Positions 37,223 through 46,698 are shown, counted from the first letter of the stretch. The stretch is DNA of 64,000 bases from Vagococcus martis (GCF_002026305.1 NZ_MVAB01000001.1:124001-188000); one strand, 5' to 3'. Translations and numbers: made by a program. Notes: generated from the sequence alone by a model not told the origin.

Positions 37223-38271
37223 TATCTAATCTCCAATTCATTTTTTAATAATTCTAACGTAAACAACCAATTATCTCTCGATTTATTAGAAGCATTATCG
37301 TGTATACTCACAATCATTTGGTAATCTGTCTCTGTTTTCGATAAGTAATAATCAAAATCCATTGTATACAACCCTCTTTTATGAGAGACTGTTAAAGAAA
37401 AAATATAATTAATCATTAGCCAAATATCTTGAGGTCTTTTCGTTTGAATCACAACATCATTTGCTTGTTCCATATCATAAGCAAGTTTAGATTCTTTAAA
37501 AAATGGCAAGGTATACTCACATAAAATCTGTCTATCTTTATTCACACGTTTACCAACTAAAAAACTATGACCATAAAAATAATTAAACTGTGAATAGTGT
37601 ATCTCATAATGCGTATATAAATCAACTAATTGGACCATCTGATCGATGAGAAGATTAGTCATGAATAAGGTTGTATGTTCTTCAGGAAAAAACAATCCGA
37701 CTTCTTTATCTTTTTCTAATGGTGACAATTGATACCCCCAACTGTCATTATTCAAGTTCAAACGGATGAAACGTCGCGTTTTCTTCAAAAATGCCGAACC
37801 AGGCTCATAGGTGCCTTCATTTTCAAAACACAATGGACATTTTCCATGCATTGGAGCATCAAATTCTATTCCATAACTTGTTTCTTTACCTCCTGATAGA
37901 TACCCATTGATCTGATTAAGCCAATAAAGATAGTTGGTTGCTTCTAATGGTGATCTGTCAAACTTTTTAGCAAACATCGCATTCACTACTGATGGTGGTG
38001 GCATTAGTAACTCCATTATACTTTGTTTCAACTGATCAATGTCTTCCTCAGTTTGATACTCATTCGCTTTATTATCCTTCGCCATATCAACTATTATTTG
38101 ACATAATTCCTCTGCCGTCATATTAGAAACTTGATTGATATTATTAGAAGAGACAATGACCCCTGTCATGTCAGTGAGCTTATTTTGTATATAAGCTCGA
38201 TCTGTTTTCATCCATCCCCCTGATTCAATAGCTAAACTGACAAAATCATAAATTACTTGAGAGCCTTCCAT
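37219..38271 (-). CDS. Degenerate GalT class II-like protein
   Basis: A 350-residue protein that resembles the Firmicute-type UDP-glucose-hexose-1-phosphate uridylyltransferase: DFVSLAIESGGWMKTDRAYIQNKL at residues 9-32, SVVNAMFAKKFDRSPLEATNYLYWLN at 94-119, and CPLCFENEGTYEP at 145-157, like the CxLCxENEGY of GalT. The family catalytic segment (H-D-H after GGS) is replaced by FYGHSFLVGKR at 232-242, and the protein is about 140 residues shorter than usual. No gal genes are near. It is probably not a uridylyltransferase; the function is unknown. Confidence 0.6.
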   Translation of the reverse strand: MEGSQVIYDFVSLAIESGGWMKTDRAYIQNKLTDMTGVIVSSNNINQVSNMTAEELCQIIVDMAKDNKANEYQTEEDIDQLKQSIMELLMPPPSVVNAMFAKKFDRSPLEATNYLYWLNQINGYLSGGKETSYGIEFDAPMHGKCPLCFENEGTYEPGSAFLKKTRRFIRLNLNNDSWGYQLSPLEKDKEVGLFFPEEHTTLFMTNLLIDQMVQLVDLYTHYEIHYSQFNYFYGHSFLVGKRVNKDRQILCEYTLPFFKESKLAYDMEQANDVVIQTKRPQDIWLMINYIFSLTVSHKRGLYTMDFDYYLSKTETDYQMIVSIHDNASNKSRDNWLFTLELLKNELEIRY

Positions 38272-38330
38272 ACTGATTCTCCTTTACTTATTTAACTATT
38301 CAATATTATAAACTATTTTTATAAAAAAAA

Positions 38331-38371
38331 CCTGATTTTTTAAAGAATTTTATCCTTTAAAAAAAACAGAT
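38331..38371 (-). terminator. Terminator of nagB
   Basis: AAAGGAT...CTTT closes an extended A/T-rich stem that pairs CCTGATTTTTT with AAAAAACAG-type sequence; on the minus strand it ends in GGTTTTTTTT. Confidence 0.7.
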
Positions 38372-38379
38372 TTCTGAAA

Positions 38380-39081
38380 TTATAGTTTACTTCCTGCCTC
38401 TTCATCCACAATAATAGTCACATCAGGATGAACTTGTAAAGCACTCGCTGGAACTAACTCTGTAATAGGTCCTTTTATTGTTTGGTAGATGGCTTCAGCC
38501 TTTTTAGTTCCGTACGCTAATAAAATGATTTTGTTGGCTTGCATAATCGAACCTATTCCCATTGAGTAAGCCTTAGTTGGCACTTCAGAAATATCAGAAA
38601 AATTACGGCTATTCGCCTCAATGGTTGATTCCGTTAAGTTTACTTCGCTTGTTTTTCCATCAAATGACGAGCCAGGTTCATTGAATCCAATATGTCCATT
38701 TTCACCAATACCAAGGATTTGAATATCTATAGGGTGTGACTCAAGGATTGCATCGTATCGCTCACATTCTTTTTTAGCATCTGTAGCTAATCCGTTAGGT
38801 AAGAACGTTTCTTTAAATGGCTTTTTATTAAATAAATGCTCTCTCATAAAGTAATGGTAACTTTGCGGATCATCTGACCCCAGTCCCACATACTCATCCA
38901 AATTCACAGATGTCATATGAGAAAAATCAACATCACTTTCTACCATTTCTTTATATAACGCTTCAGGTGTACTCCCTGTCGCCAGTCCCAATGTTTTAAT
39001 ATTTTGTTTCATTGCTTCTTGAATCATATCAAATGCAACTTTCGCACCTTCGAATTGATCTGTTACTTTAATGACTTTCAT
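38380..39081 (-). CDS. nagB: Glucosamine-6-phosphate deaminase
   Basis: A 233-residue enzyme converting glucosamine-6-phosphate to fructose-6-phosphate and ammonia, linking amino-sugar use to glycolysis. [26 protein letters not shown] and [17 protein letters not shown] carry the phosphate site, catalytic aspartate and histidine. GGAGGGAAT precedes the ATG. It has its own promoter with a NagR-type operator. Confidence 0.96.
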   Translation of the reverse strand: MKVIKVTDQFEGAKVAFDMIQEAMKQNIKTLGLATGSTPEALYKEMVESDVDFSHMTSVNLDEYVGLGSDDPQSYHYFMREHLFNKKPFKETFLPNGLATDAKKECERYDAILESHPIDIQILGIGENGHIGFNEPGSSFDGKTSEVNLTESTIEANSRNFSDISEVPTKAYSMGIGSIMQANKIILLAYGTKKAEAIYQTIKGPITELVPASALQVHPDVTIIVDEEAGSKL

Positions 39082-39097
39082 GTCTATTCCCTCCAGT

Positions 39098-39140
39098 AAT
39101 GGTATAGTCCAATTATACCTTTAAAGAAGTATTTTGACAA
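39098..39140 (-). promoter_or_regulatory. nagB promoter with NagR/YvoA-type operator
   Basis: -35 TTGTCA (39135-39140) and -10 TATAAT (39112-39117), 17-base spacer. AATGGTATAGTCCAATT at 39098-39114 overlaps the -10 and matches the GntR-family dre/NagR palindrome (TGGT-x4-ACCA with one change). Repression relieved by amino-sugar phosphates is expected. Confidence 0.75.
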
Positions 39141-39143
39141 GTC

Positions 39144-40343
39144 TTAAACGAGCGTTGGAAATATTTTTTGATACCTTGTTTTTATAACAATCGATACAAA
39201 AAAACCAATAAATGTCACAATCCCATTAAATATAAACACATAATATAAACTAAGTTCACTTAAATAACCCGTTAAAATAGGCGTTACCATAACAGAAAAC
39301 GAGGTAGCTAATGTGTAATAGCTTGTCATACGCCCCTTATTCTGAGGAAACATCTCTAAAAATAACGACAAGCTTAGTTGCCAAATACCACCTGAAGCAA
39401 ACACCCCTACACTAAAAGCAACCAGACGAATTACGGGTGGATAAGGAAAAATAAGTAACATCATTAATGAACAAAAAGAGAAAAAACTACACCCTACAAT
39501 CATATAAATAGGTTTAATATATGTTTTAACTAAATAAGAAGTTAAAAAAACCGACACAATAGATCCAATACTGTAGATACTAATAAGCATTAACGATTGT
39601 GTTCGACTCATATCTCCCACCTTCTCACCAAAATCAGGCAACCACATAAGTAAAATATTAAATGTAGAAACAGATGTAAACCCAAACACAATAGAAGAAA
39701 GACCTTCAATCATAAATTTAGGCTTTGTAGCCATCAGACTGTCATCAAGTATTTTCTCTTTTTCAAGGACCATTTTAGTGTTTGGAAATACCCGATACCA
39801 CATATTTAGCCCATTGCACACTAAGATAATGAAACATACTATAAAACTATAACGATAGCTTAAATCCCTCATTGTTAAAAAACTCACAAAAAGTGGTAAA
39901 CAAAATTGACCAACAGAAATGAAAAATTTATTTAATACACTTAAAAATGCATGTTTATCTGGATACGCTTCAATTAACGTTGGGTATGTCCCTGTGTCTA
40001 AAAAAGCATTCGCAAATCCCGCAAACAAAGTGACGAACAACGCACTTAATAAATTTTCACAAAATAACATGCCTCCAAAAAATACAGCATAGCTAAACAT
40101 CCCAAGCCAAATAGACATCTTTCGACTAAATTTATCAGATAATCTACCAGCCAGTAACAAACTAACGACACGACCCACTCCAATAAACGAGATAACTAAT
40201 GAAATACCTTTTGTATTTGTATTAAACTGGTTCATCAAGGAAGACATATTTTGTGTAATAATAATAGTCGCCATACCTTGTAGTATATAATTAATATATA
40301 ACGATAATATTGTCATGTTATAAAGGTTTTGTTTCTTTTGCAT
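39144..40343 (-). CDS. MFS transporter, quinate/shikimate cluster
   Basis: A 399-residue major facilitator with about 12 helices. GRVVSLLLAGRLSDKFSRKMSIW is the loop 2-3 signature. It is about as long as the transporter at 41,141 and shares several segments (NSFLDSGTYP / NAFLDTGTYP), so the two are paralogues flanking aroD. It probably imports or exports a quinate/shikimate-type acid; the substrate is inferred from neighbours only. Confidence 0.85.
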   Translation of the reverse strand: MQKKQNLYNMTILSLYINYILQGMATIIITQNMSSLMNQFNTNTKGISLVISFIGVGRVVSLLLAGRLSDKFSRKMSIWLGMFSYAVFFGGMLFCENLLSALFVTLFAGFANAFLDTGTYPTLIEAYPDKHAFLSVLNKFFISVGQFCLPLFVSFLTMRDLSYRYSFIVCFIILVCNGLNMWYRVFPNTKMVLEKEKILDDSLMATKPKFMIEGLSSIVFGFTSVSTFNILLMWLPDFGEKVGDMSRTQSLMLISIYSIGSIVSVFLTSYLVKTYIKPIYMIVGCSFFSFCSLMMLLIFPYPPVIRLVAFSVGVFASGGIWQLSLSLFLEMFPQNKGRMTSYYTLATSFSVMVTPILTGYLSELSLYYVFIFNGIVTFIGFFVSIVIKTRYQKIFPTLV

Positions 40344-40364
40344 TAGTTATCTCCTTAATGTTTA

Positions 40365-41123
40365 TTATTTATTATGAAGAGTTGTTAATATATTCCTTAG
40401 CTCAGATACTGGTACTTGTCCTGGTGCAGATGCTGTTTGGGCTGATCCAAATGTCAAGGCTGAACCAAACGTTTCGCCACTGACACGACTTATCATTCCT
40501 AATTGACCCATTGACATTGTTACAATTGGGCGATTTGCAAAAGAAATTTGCATCTCATTCGTTGCATCAAGTAGCGTCAATACATCTGTTGTATTGTTTG
40601 GCATAACAGCTATTTTACAAATATCTGCACCAAGTTCTTGCATTTTTTTCAAACGATGAACAATTTCCTGTTTTGAAGGCGTTTGATCAAAATCATGGTT
40701 ACACATTACCACTTTAACTTGTTTGTCATTGGCACAAGAGACTAATTGAGCGACATGCTTATCTCCAATAAACAACTCAATATCATTTAATTCAAATAAT
40801 GCTTCAGATATTATGACTTGATTTAACTCGACATAGTCTTCTGTAGATAGTTCTGTTTCGCCACCTTCTTCTTTAGTACGAAATGTGAAAAGTATTGGAA
40901 TATTAGATAATAACTGGCGTATTTTTTTACCCACAGATATCACCGCATCAATTTGTTTAACCTCTTCGAAAAAATCGACACGCCATTCTATAATATCAGC
41001 ACCACAGTTCGCGACAATTTTAGCTTCTTCTATTAACTCTTGACTTGTTTTACCAACCATTGGAACGACTATTTTAGGAATGCCATCTCCAATAACAGTG
41101 TTCATTACTTTAACTGTTTTCAT
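40365..41123 (-). CDS. aroD: 3-dehydroquinate dehydratase, type I
   Basis: A 252-residue type I enzyme interconverting 3-dehydroquinate and 3-dehydroshikimate through a Schiff base. E46 (EWRVD), H143 (CNHDF) and the Schiff-base lysine K170 (DICKIAV) are present. A type I enzyme beside transporters and a shikimate dehydrogenase points to a catabolic or reversible role rather than the main aromatic pathway. Confidence 0.92.
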   Translation of the reverse strand: MKTVKVMNTVIGDGIPKIVVPMVGKTSQELIEEAKIVANCGADIIEWRVDFFEEVKQIDAVISVGKKIRQLLSNIPILFTFRTKEEGGETELSTEDYVELNQVIISEALFELNDIELFIGDKHVAQLVSCANDKQVKVVMCNHDFDQTPSKQEIVHRLKKMQELGADICKIAVMPNNTTDVLTLLDATNEMQISFANRPIVTMSMGQLGMISRVSGETFGSALTFGSAQTASAPGQVPVSELRNILTTLHNK

Positions 41124-41140
41124 TTACTCTGTCCTTTCAA

Positions 41141-42319
41141 TTATAATGAGCGACGATCTTTTTTAAACCTGATAAAAATAACGATAGCTAATAAAAATCC
41201 CAATAACGCAATCCCAACATCCAGTAAGATAATATTTGCCACATTTGTTTTAGATAATTGACCAGTTACTAATGGGATAGTAAAGGAAGCAATACTTCCT
41301 GCTGTATAAAATATTCCGGTAACTTTCCCTTTACCTGATGGAAACATGTCAGCCATAACAGTCAACCCTAGTTGCATCACACCACCTGCTGCTGAAAAAC
41401 CGACAACAAAGGCACCTATAGTACAAACTAAAGCAGTCGGAAATAGCCACATTATTAACAATGCTACAAAAGAAATAAACGTATATCCGACTAAAAATGT
41501 CACAGGTTGAAATTTCTTTTTAACTAAAGCTGACGTCACAAAAACACATAGCAGTGATCCAACACTATAATAGCTTATTAAAGCTCTAGACGACGTATCA
41601 CCCATATTCGCTACATCAGAACCATATTTAGTTAACCACTGACTTACTAAATAAAACGTTGCTTGTGACACATAGCCATATAAAATAAAAGCAACACCTT
41701 CAATACTAAAGATTTTTCTAGGCTCTTTCTCTTCAACAATATCATCAACTTGTTCTGCTTGTTGCTTAGGAAAAGGTTTGTTATACAAATAAATCCCGTT
41801 AATTATAAATATAGCGATTGAAAGGACAAATGTCCACCCGTACCATAGATTTTGTGACACAATAAACCCTACCATCAACGGTAATGCAAATTGTCCAGCC
41901 GAAATAAAGGCTTTAATAATCACATTAGCTGTTCCTGGTGATTCTGGGAATGACTCCATCAGTGCCGGATATGTCCCTGAATCTAAGAAAGAATTCGCTA
42001 CACCGGCTAATATACCAAAGATATACGCTACGGCAATACTCGGGCTAACTAAGATACCTATAAAGAACAATATATAGGTGAGCATTCCGAGTAAAACAAA
42101 CGGTCTACGCCCAAATTTATCTGAGAGATAACCTGAAACCATTAATACAATCAAACGTCCAATTCCTAATGACGAAATAACAATCGCAACTCCTGCATTA
42201 TCTGTTCCCCACTGACTAGCTAACGCATCCATATTTTGAGCTAGAATGATAACACCCATACCATGTACAAAATAATTAATATACAGCCCAATTGCTGTTG
42301 GCATATACTTATTTTTCAT
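41141..42319 (-). CDS. MFS transporter, quinate/shikimate cluster
   Basis: A 392-residue major facilitator with about 12 helices; SGYLSDKFGRRPFVLLG is the loop 2-3 signature. It is a paralogue of the product at 39,144. Listeria quinate/shikimate operons also carry such transporters next to aroD and aroE. It follows aroE by 11 bases. Confidence 0.85.
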   Translation of the reverse strand: MKNKYMPTAIGLYINYFVHGMGVIILAQNMDALASQWGTDNAGVAIVISSLGIGRLIVLMVSGYLSDKFGRRPFVLLGMLTYILFFIGILVSPSIAVAYIFGILAGVANSFLDSGTYPALMESFPESPGTANVIIKAFISAGQFALPLMVGFIVSQNLWYGWTFVLSIAIFIINGIYLYNKPFPKQQAEQVDDIVEEKEPRKIFSIEGVAFILYGYVSQATFYLVSQWLTKYGSDVANMGDTSSRALISYYSVGSLLCVFVTSALVKKKFQPVTFLVGYTFISFVALLIMWLFPTALVCTIGAFVVGFSAAGGVMQLGLTVMADMFPSGKGKVTGIFYTAGSIASFTIPLVTGQLSKTNVANIILLDVGIALLGFLLAIVIFIRFKKDRRSL

Positions 42320-42330
42320 AATAAACTCCT

Positions 42331-43203
42331 TTAATTATCCTTGAATAATAAATTTTTAATATAATCTACCGGCATATCCTCACCAGTCCATAACTTAAAT
42401 GCCGCAGCACCTTGCCAAAGCATCATACCTAACCCATTAACAGTGCGGCATCCATTTGCTTTTGCATCCTTTAATAATTGTGTTTCACTTGGTACATACA
42501 CAACGTCTGCAACAACTAAATCCGGACGTAACACATCAGTATTTTTTATTAGGCTCTGTCCTTCTAACGGCTTCATTCCAACACCCGTTGCATTGGTAAA
42601 AATTTGACTATTGTTTATCTCTGATTCCAACGCTTCATTATCTGCTAAGTCAAATAGCGTTGCTTGACAATCTGTTTTTTCATTAATTAGTTGTACGACT
42701 CGCTCTGCATTAGAGTAGTGATCATCTTTACGATTGAAAATGGATAGCTCTTTCACTCCATCTAATGCAGCTTGAATTTCAATAGCTGTTGCAGCACCAC
42801 CCGCACCGCATATCGTCATTTTTTTTCCAATAATATTGATATCAGATTGTGCTAATCCACTCATAAAACCAGTACCATCAGTAATGTGTCCCATTAACAC
42901 CCCATCGTCATTTACAATAGTATTGACAGCTCCTACCATCTCAGCAGCTGGTGATAATTTATCCAAATACTGAATCACTTTTTGCTTATTAGGCATTGAC
43001 ACATTGGATCCTCGCATACCTAATGCTCGAATCGCTTCAACCGCTTGTTCTAACTCATTATTACCCACTTCAAACGCTAAGTACACATAATCCAATCCTA
43101 ACTTAGCAAATGCTTCATTGTGCATAGTTGGTGACAAACTATGTTTAATTGGTGTCGCCATTAACCCGATTAATCCTGTGTATCCTGTAATTCTTTCTGT
43201 CAT
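42331..43203 (-). CDS. aroE: Shikimate/quinate dehydrogenase
   Basis: A 290-residue dehydrogenase. SLSPTMHNEAF binds the substrate carboxylate, MPNKQKV holds the catalytic lysine (K73), TDGTGFMSGL the aspartate, and ICGAGGAATA the dinucleotide site. The context (aroD, transporters, no other aro genes) suggests a catabolic shikimate or quinate dehydrogenase; NAD versus NADP preference cannot be read safely. The symbol follows the family. Confidence 0.92.
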   Translation of the reverse strand: MTERITGYTGLIGLMATPIKHSLSPTMHNEAFAKLGLDYVYLAFEVGNNELEQAVEAIRALGMRGSNVSMPNKQKVIQYLDKLSPAAEMVGAVNTIVNDDGVLMGHITDGTGFMSGLAQSDINIIGKKMTICGAGGAATAIEIQAALDGVKELSIFNRKDDHYSNAERVVQLINEKTDCQATLFDLADNEALESEINNSQIFTNATGVGMKPLEGQSLIKNTDVLRPDLVVADVVYVPSETQLLKDAKANGCRTVNGLGMMLWQGAAAFKLWTGEDMPVDYIKNLLFKDN

Positions 43204-43222
43204 TTCATTCTACTCCTTTAAT

Positions 43223-45247
43223 TTAACTAGTTACTTTTTTTCTAGCTGATTTTTTTAAGTCAATTTTTTCAATATCCTTTAAAATATCTCTACCTTCTCT
43301 TGTTCCTTCAATAATTCGTCTTGCTAGTTTACTATCTCCAATATTTTTTACAACGACATCGTTTTGCAAGCTGTACTCTGTTAGCATCTCAACTAATGGT
43401 GCTTCTGCTTTCATACCTAAACAAACAAACCCTAAATCAAATGGTAACGTCATTTTTTCTTGATTTGACTCAATAACAAAATGATTGTCACATACCTCAA
43501 CTAAAGCACTAGATGTAAACTGCTTAACGTGATGTTTTTCCATCATATCAAACATCGATATCTTAGTAATTAAATCAAGATCTTTACCTATTTCAGATTG
43601 TAATTCCACGATTGAAACAGAATTAGCCCCTCTTTCAGCATAGTATTCTACAACATCTAATCCAACAGCTCCTCCACCAATCACAACAACATCTTTTCCT
43701 TTAGTTTCTTGAAAATCAGACATATTATGAAGTAGGTCAAAAATTGAAAAAACTCGACGATTTGGTTTAGCAAGTTGCTCATGTAATCCTTTAATTGGCG
43801 GTAATAGAGGAGTAGCCCCAGTTGCATTAACGATGATATCAATAGACTTATCTTCTAAATCTTCTAATTCAAATCGTTTATTGGTATGAATCACTAGATT
43901 ATCTAATTCATTTGCTCTAGCTTCTAAATAATCAACAAAATCTTGTATTCTACGTTTATCTGGTAATCTTGCTATTTCACAAGCTAATCCACCAAGATAA
44001 TTTTTTTCTTCATATAAAGTGACATTAACACCAACTTCGGCAGCCGTTGTAGCAGCCTCTAATCCTGCTGTCCCACCTCCAATGACAATCATGTTGATTG
44101 GATTGTTAACTTTATCTTGTTTATAAGCTTCTTCATTAATAACGTCCGGATTAACCGTACATCTTATTGGTCTAGATTTTGCAATACGATGATCCGCACA
44201 ACCAATATTACAAGATATACATTTTCTCAATAAATACTCTTTGCCATCTTGCACTTTATTCACCCAGTTAGGTTCAGCAATTAACCCTCTACCCATAGCT
44301 AATAAATCAGCATCGCCATTTTCTAAAATTTCATTTGCTATTTTAGGACTTCTAATATTCCCTGATGTAACAGTCACTTTTCCAAATTTTTCCTTCACTT
44401 TTTTCGCCATATAACTTCTCCAGCCATCAGCTAAATTAATTTGGTCAATTTGAAATTGAATACTATCATTTAAAGCGGCAGAAACATTTAATATATCGAC
44501 TTCTTCAACAAAATACTCCAGTAACTCTAACGTATCATCTAATGAATTTCCTCCCTCCAAACATTCATCCGCACTAAATCTTAAACTAATAGGGAAAAAC
44601 GGACCAACTTGTTTCCTAACTTCTTCAACAACTAACTTTGCAAAGCGTGCTCTGTTTTCAGGTGTTCCACCAAACTCATCCGTTCTTTTATTATAAAGAG
44701 GAGACAAAAACTGACTGATTAGATACGAATGACCTGCGTGAATTTCTACACAATCAAATCCAGCACGTTGCCCTCTATTTGCCGCTTCGCCATATTTTTT
44801 TACAATATGATAAATTTCTTCAGTGGTTAATGATCTAGGTGCAGGGTTTCCTTTTTTAGAAGGAATATCACTTGATGATACAGCCTGCTTTCCTTCTAAA
44901 CGTAAACCATAAGCTGATGCCCCGGCGTGATTAATTTGAACAGACGTACACGCACCATAACTATGCATTAACTCATTAAAAGTCCATAATCCTGGTACAT
45001 ATTGCTCATTGTCAATTCTTAGTTGTGTGGTTCCATTCGTTCCCATTGGATAATCAACACACACATTTTCCAATGTAATTAATCCTACACCACCCTTTGC
45101 ACGTTGCTCATAATAAGATAAGTGATCACGATTAAACGTTCCATCCAAATTAGCAAAATTCGTTCCCATTGGAGGCATCACCACTCTGTTTTTTAACGTC
45201 ATTCTTTTTATTTGTAGCGGCTCAAATATTTTTCTGTATTTCTCCAA
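43223..45247 (-). CDS. NADH:flavin oxidoreductase, 2,4-dienoyl-CoA reductase/BaiH type
   Basis: A 674-residue Fe-S flavoprotein. Residues 1-360 form an Old Yellow Enzyme barrel (FEPLQIKRMTLKNRVVMPPMG, HAGHSYLISQFLSPLYNKRTD). The 4Fe-4S ligands CISCNIGC...C lie around 335-360. The C-terminal part binds FAD and NAD(P)H (VIGGGTAGLEAATTA, VIGGGAVGLDVVEYY). The family reduces C=C bonds of enoates anaerobically. The start is TTG, eight bases after AGGAGG. It is the first gene of the operon and could reduce a dehydroshikimate-type enoate. Confidence 0.92.
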   Translation of the reverse strand: MEKYRKIFEPLQIKRMTLKNRVVMPPMGTNFANLDGTFNRDHLSYYEQRAKGGVGLITLENVCVDYPMGTNGTTQLRIDNEQYVPGLWTFNELMHSYGACTSVQINHAGASAYGLRLEGKQAVSSSDIPSKKGNPAPRSLTTEEIYHIVKKYGEAANRGQRAGFDCVEIHAGHSYLISQFLSPLYNKRTDEFGGTPENRARFAKLVVEEVRKQVGPFFPISLRFSADECLEGGNSLDDTLELLEYFVEEVDILNVSAALNDSIQFQIDQINLADGWRSYMAKKVKEKFGKVTVTSGNIRSPKIANEILENGDADLLAMGRGLIAEPNWVNKVQDGKEYLLRKCISCNIGCADHRIAKSRPIRCTVNPDVINEEAYKQDKVNNPINMIVIGGGTAGLEAATTAAEVGVNVTLYEEKNYLGGLACEIARLPDKRRIQDFVDYLEARANELDNLVIHTNKRFELEDLEDKSIDIIVNATGATPLLPPIKGLHEQLAKPNRRVFSIFDLLHNMSDFQETKGKDVVVIGGGAVGLDVVEYYAERGANSVSIVELQSEIGKDLDLITKISMFDMMEKHHVKQFTSSALVEVCDNHFVIESNQEKMTLPFDLGFVCLGMKAEAPLVEMLTEYSLQNDVVVKNIGDSKLARRIIEGTREGRDILKDIEKIDLKKSARKKVTS

Positions 45248-45297
45248 AACTATTTCCTCCTATAATAGATTTTATATTGTTAATCTTTTCACATTAG

Positions 45298-45352
45298 ATT
45301 ATAATACAAATAAATCGATAAAAAAAATACTTTATTTCTATCGATTCCATAG
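45298..45352. promoter_or_regulatory. LysR-type operator and promoter region of the qui-like operon
   Basis: AATCGATA (45313-45320) and TATCGATT (45339-45346) form a perfect interrupted palindrome, and CTATCGATTCCATAG (45338-45352) has the T-N11-A form of LysR boxes. A minus-strand -10 TATAAT lies at 45298-45303, with the palindrome covering its poor -35 region, as expected for an activator. Confidence 0.7.
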
Positions 45353-45381
45353 ATATAAACTATGAATAAAACGGAGGCTTT

Positions 45382-46263
45382 ATGATGAACCTTAACCAAC
45401 TATATTATTTTCAAACTTTAGCAAAAACACAACACATGACAAAAGCCGCTCAATTATTGAACATTTCCCAACCAAGTTTGAGTTATGCTATTAAAGAACT
45501 GGAAAAAGAGTTAGGAGCACCTCTTTTTGAAAAAAAAGGAAGAAATATTAGTCTAACAAAATATGGTAAGATTTATTTAACATATGTCAACCAATCACTT
45601 AACACTCTTGAAAACGGCAATCATTTTGTCAAGAAAATCTATGAACCAAATACTGGACATATTGATTTAGGATTTATCTATACATTAGGTCCTTATATTA
45701 TTCCAAAAGTCCTGCATGATTTTAAATCTGAACCTAACAATGAATCCATTAGTTTTTCTCTATATCAAAGTAACACGCAAAATATTATCGATAAAATTAA
45801 AGATAAAACGATTGATTTAGGTTTATGTTCAAAAACGGTAGAAGATGATGACATTGATTTTCATCCCTTTGTTGAAGAAGACCTTGTTTTAATTGTGCCA
45901 CTAAACCACCCACTCGCATCAAAAAACGAGGTGTATATTGAAGAAATAGAGCATTTCCCATTCATATCATTTAACAAAGAAAGTGGCTTACGTCCGATTA
46001 TTGATGAGACGTTACAGCAAGTAAATATTAAACCTAACATCATTTATGAAGTAGAGGAAGACCATACAATGGCAGGATTTGTATCGTTTGGTCATGGAGT
46101 TGCATTAATCCCTAATTTATTTGCCTTATCAAGCTATCAAGTTAAGATTCTTAAACTCATTAATCCTATAAGAAAACGGATTATTTATACTGCTAATTTG
46201 AAAAATCATGACATGCCTTCTCTATTAAGATTTAAGACCTTTTTAAAGACCTTTTCAGCGTAA
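45382..46263 (+). CDS. LysR-family regulator, QuiR-like
   Basis: A 293-residue LysR-type regulator: N-terminal winged helix (MTKAAQLLNISQPSLSYAIKELEKELG) and C-terminal periplasmic-binding-like effector domain. GGAGG lies four bases before the first ATG and seven before the second, so either may be used. It is divergent from the flavoenzyme-aroE-aroD operon, the arrangement of Listeria QuiR, which responds to shikimate. Control of this operon is inferred. Confidence 0.9.
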   Translation: MMNLNQLYYFQTLAKTQHMTKAAQLLNISQPSLSYAIKELEKELGAPLFEKKGRNISLTKYGKIYLTYVNQSLNTLENGNHFVKKIYEPNTGHIDLGFIYTLGPYIIPKVLHDFKSEPNNESISFSLYQSNTQNIIDKIKDKTIDLGLCSKTVEDDDIDFHPFVEEDLVLIVPLNHPLASKNEVYIEEIEHFPFISFNKESGLRPIIDETLQQVNIKPNIIYEVEEDHTMAGFVSFGHGVALIPNLFALSSYQVKILKLINPIRKRIIYTANLKNHDMPSLLRFKTFLKTFSA

Positions 46264-46265
46264 AA

Positions 46266-46305
46266 AACGTGATGTTTGTATTTTTATTAAAACAAACATC
46301 ACGTT
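46266..46305 (-). terminator. 14-base-pair hairpin between convergent genes
   Basis: AACGTGATGTTTGT (46266-46279) pairs perfectly with ACAAACATCACGTT (46292-46305). The T run lies on the minus strand (TTTTTTA), so it best serves the small gene at 46,348 and only weakly lysR. Confidence 0.75.
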
Positions 46306-46347
46306 AAGAAACATCAACAATAAGTAGCTGAAATATTGATGGATCTG

Positions 46348-46548
46348 TTAATATCTCGAATAATCAAAACCATCCACATAGCGCATGGCTTGTTTTTGAA
46401 CTAGTTCTATATAAATATCTTCAGCTTCTTCTAAACTACTACAATTTATTGTAATCTTTTTTCCTTGTTTTACTAACTTGTCTTGAACTAATTTAATTGC
46501 CACTTTACTGTCTAATTTCTTAAATGATGTGGTATGATCTCGTGTCAT
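46348..46548 (-). CDS. Small conserved-looking protein, unknown
   Basis: A 66-residue protein with a good ribosome site (AGGAGA ten bases before ATG) and its own terminator, which supports a real gene. It is helical and charged, with EEAEDIYIELVQKQAMRYV and an aromatic tail FDYSRY. I do not recognise a family. It stands alone between lysR and the antiporter gene. Confidence 0.6.
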   Translation of the reverse strand: MTRDHTTSFKKLDSKVAIKLVQDKLVKQGKKITINCSSLEEAEDIYIELVQKQAMRYVDGFDYSRY

Positions 46549-46656
46549 TATATGCTTTCTCCTATTCCATTTGTTTAAAATTTATCTATCAACTTAATTT
46601 TAACATCTCACTACTGAACAATTATTAAACTGTAGAGTGAATAGGTCAATAAAAAA

Positions 46657-46684
46657 ACAAAGCATCTAAAAATAGATACTTTGT
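46657..46684 (-). terminator. Terminator of Na+/H+ antiporter gene
   Basis: ACAAAGCATCTA pairs with TAGATACTTTGT (one mismatch) around a four-base loop; T run on the minus strand. Confidence 0.85.
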
Positions 46685-46698
46685 CTTAAACTGTTATT

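Noticed and set aside
37219-38271. Functional galT
   Set aside because: The H-x-H catalytic segment is missing, the protein is short, and no galK, galE or galM is nearby.
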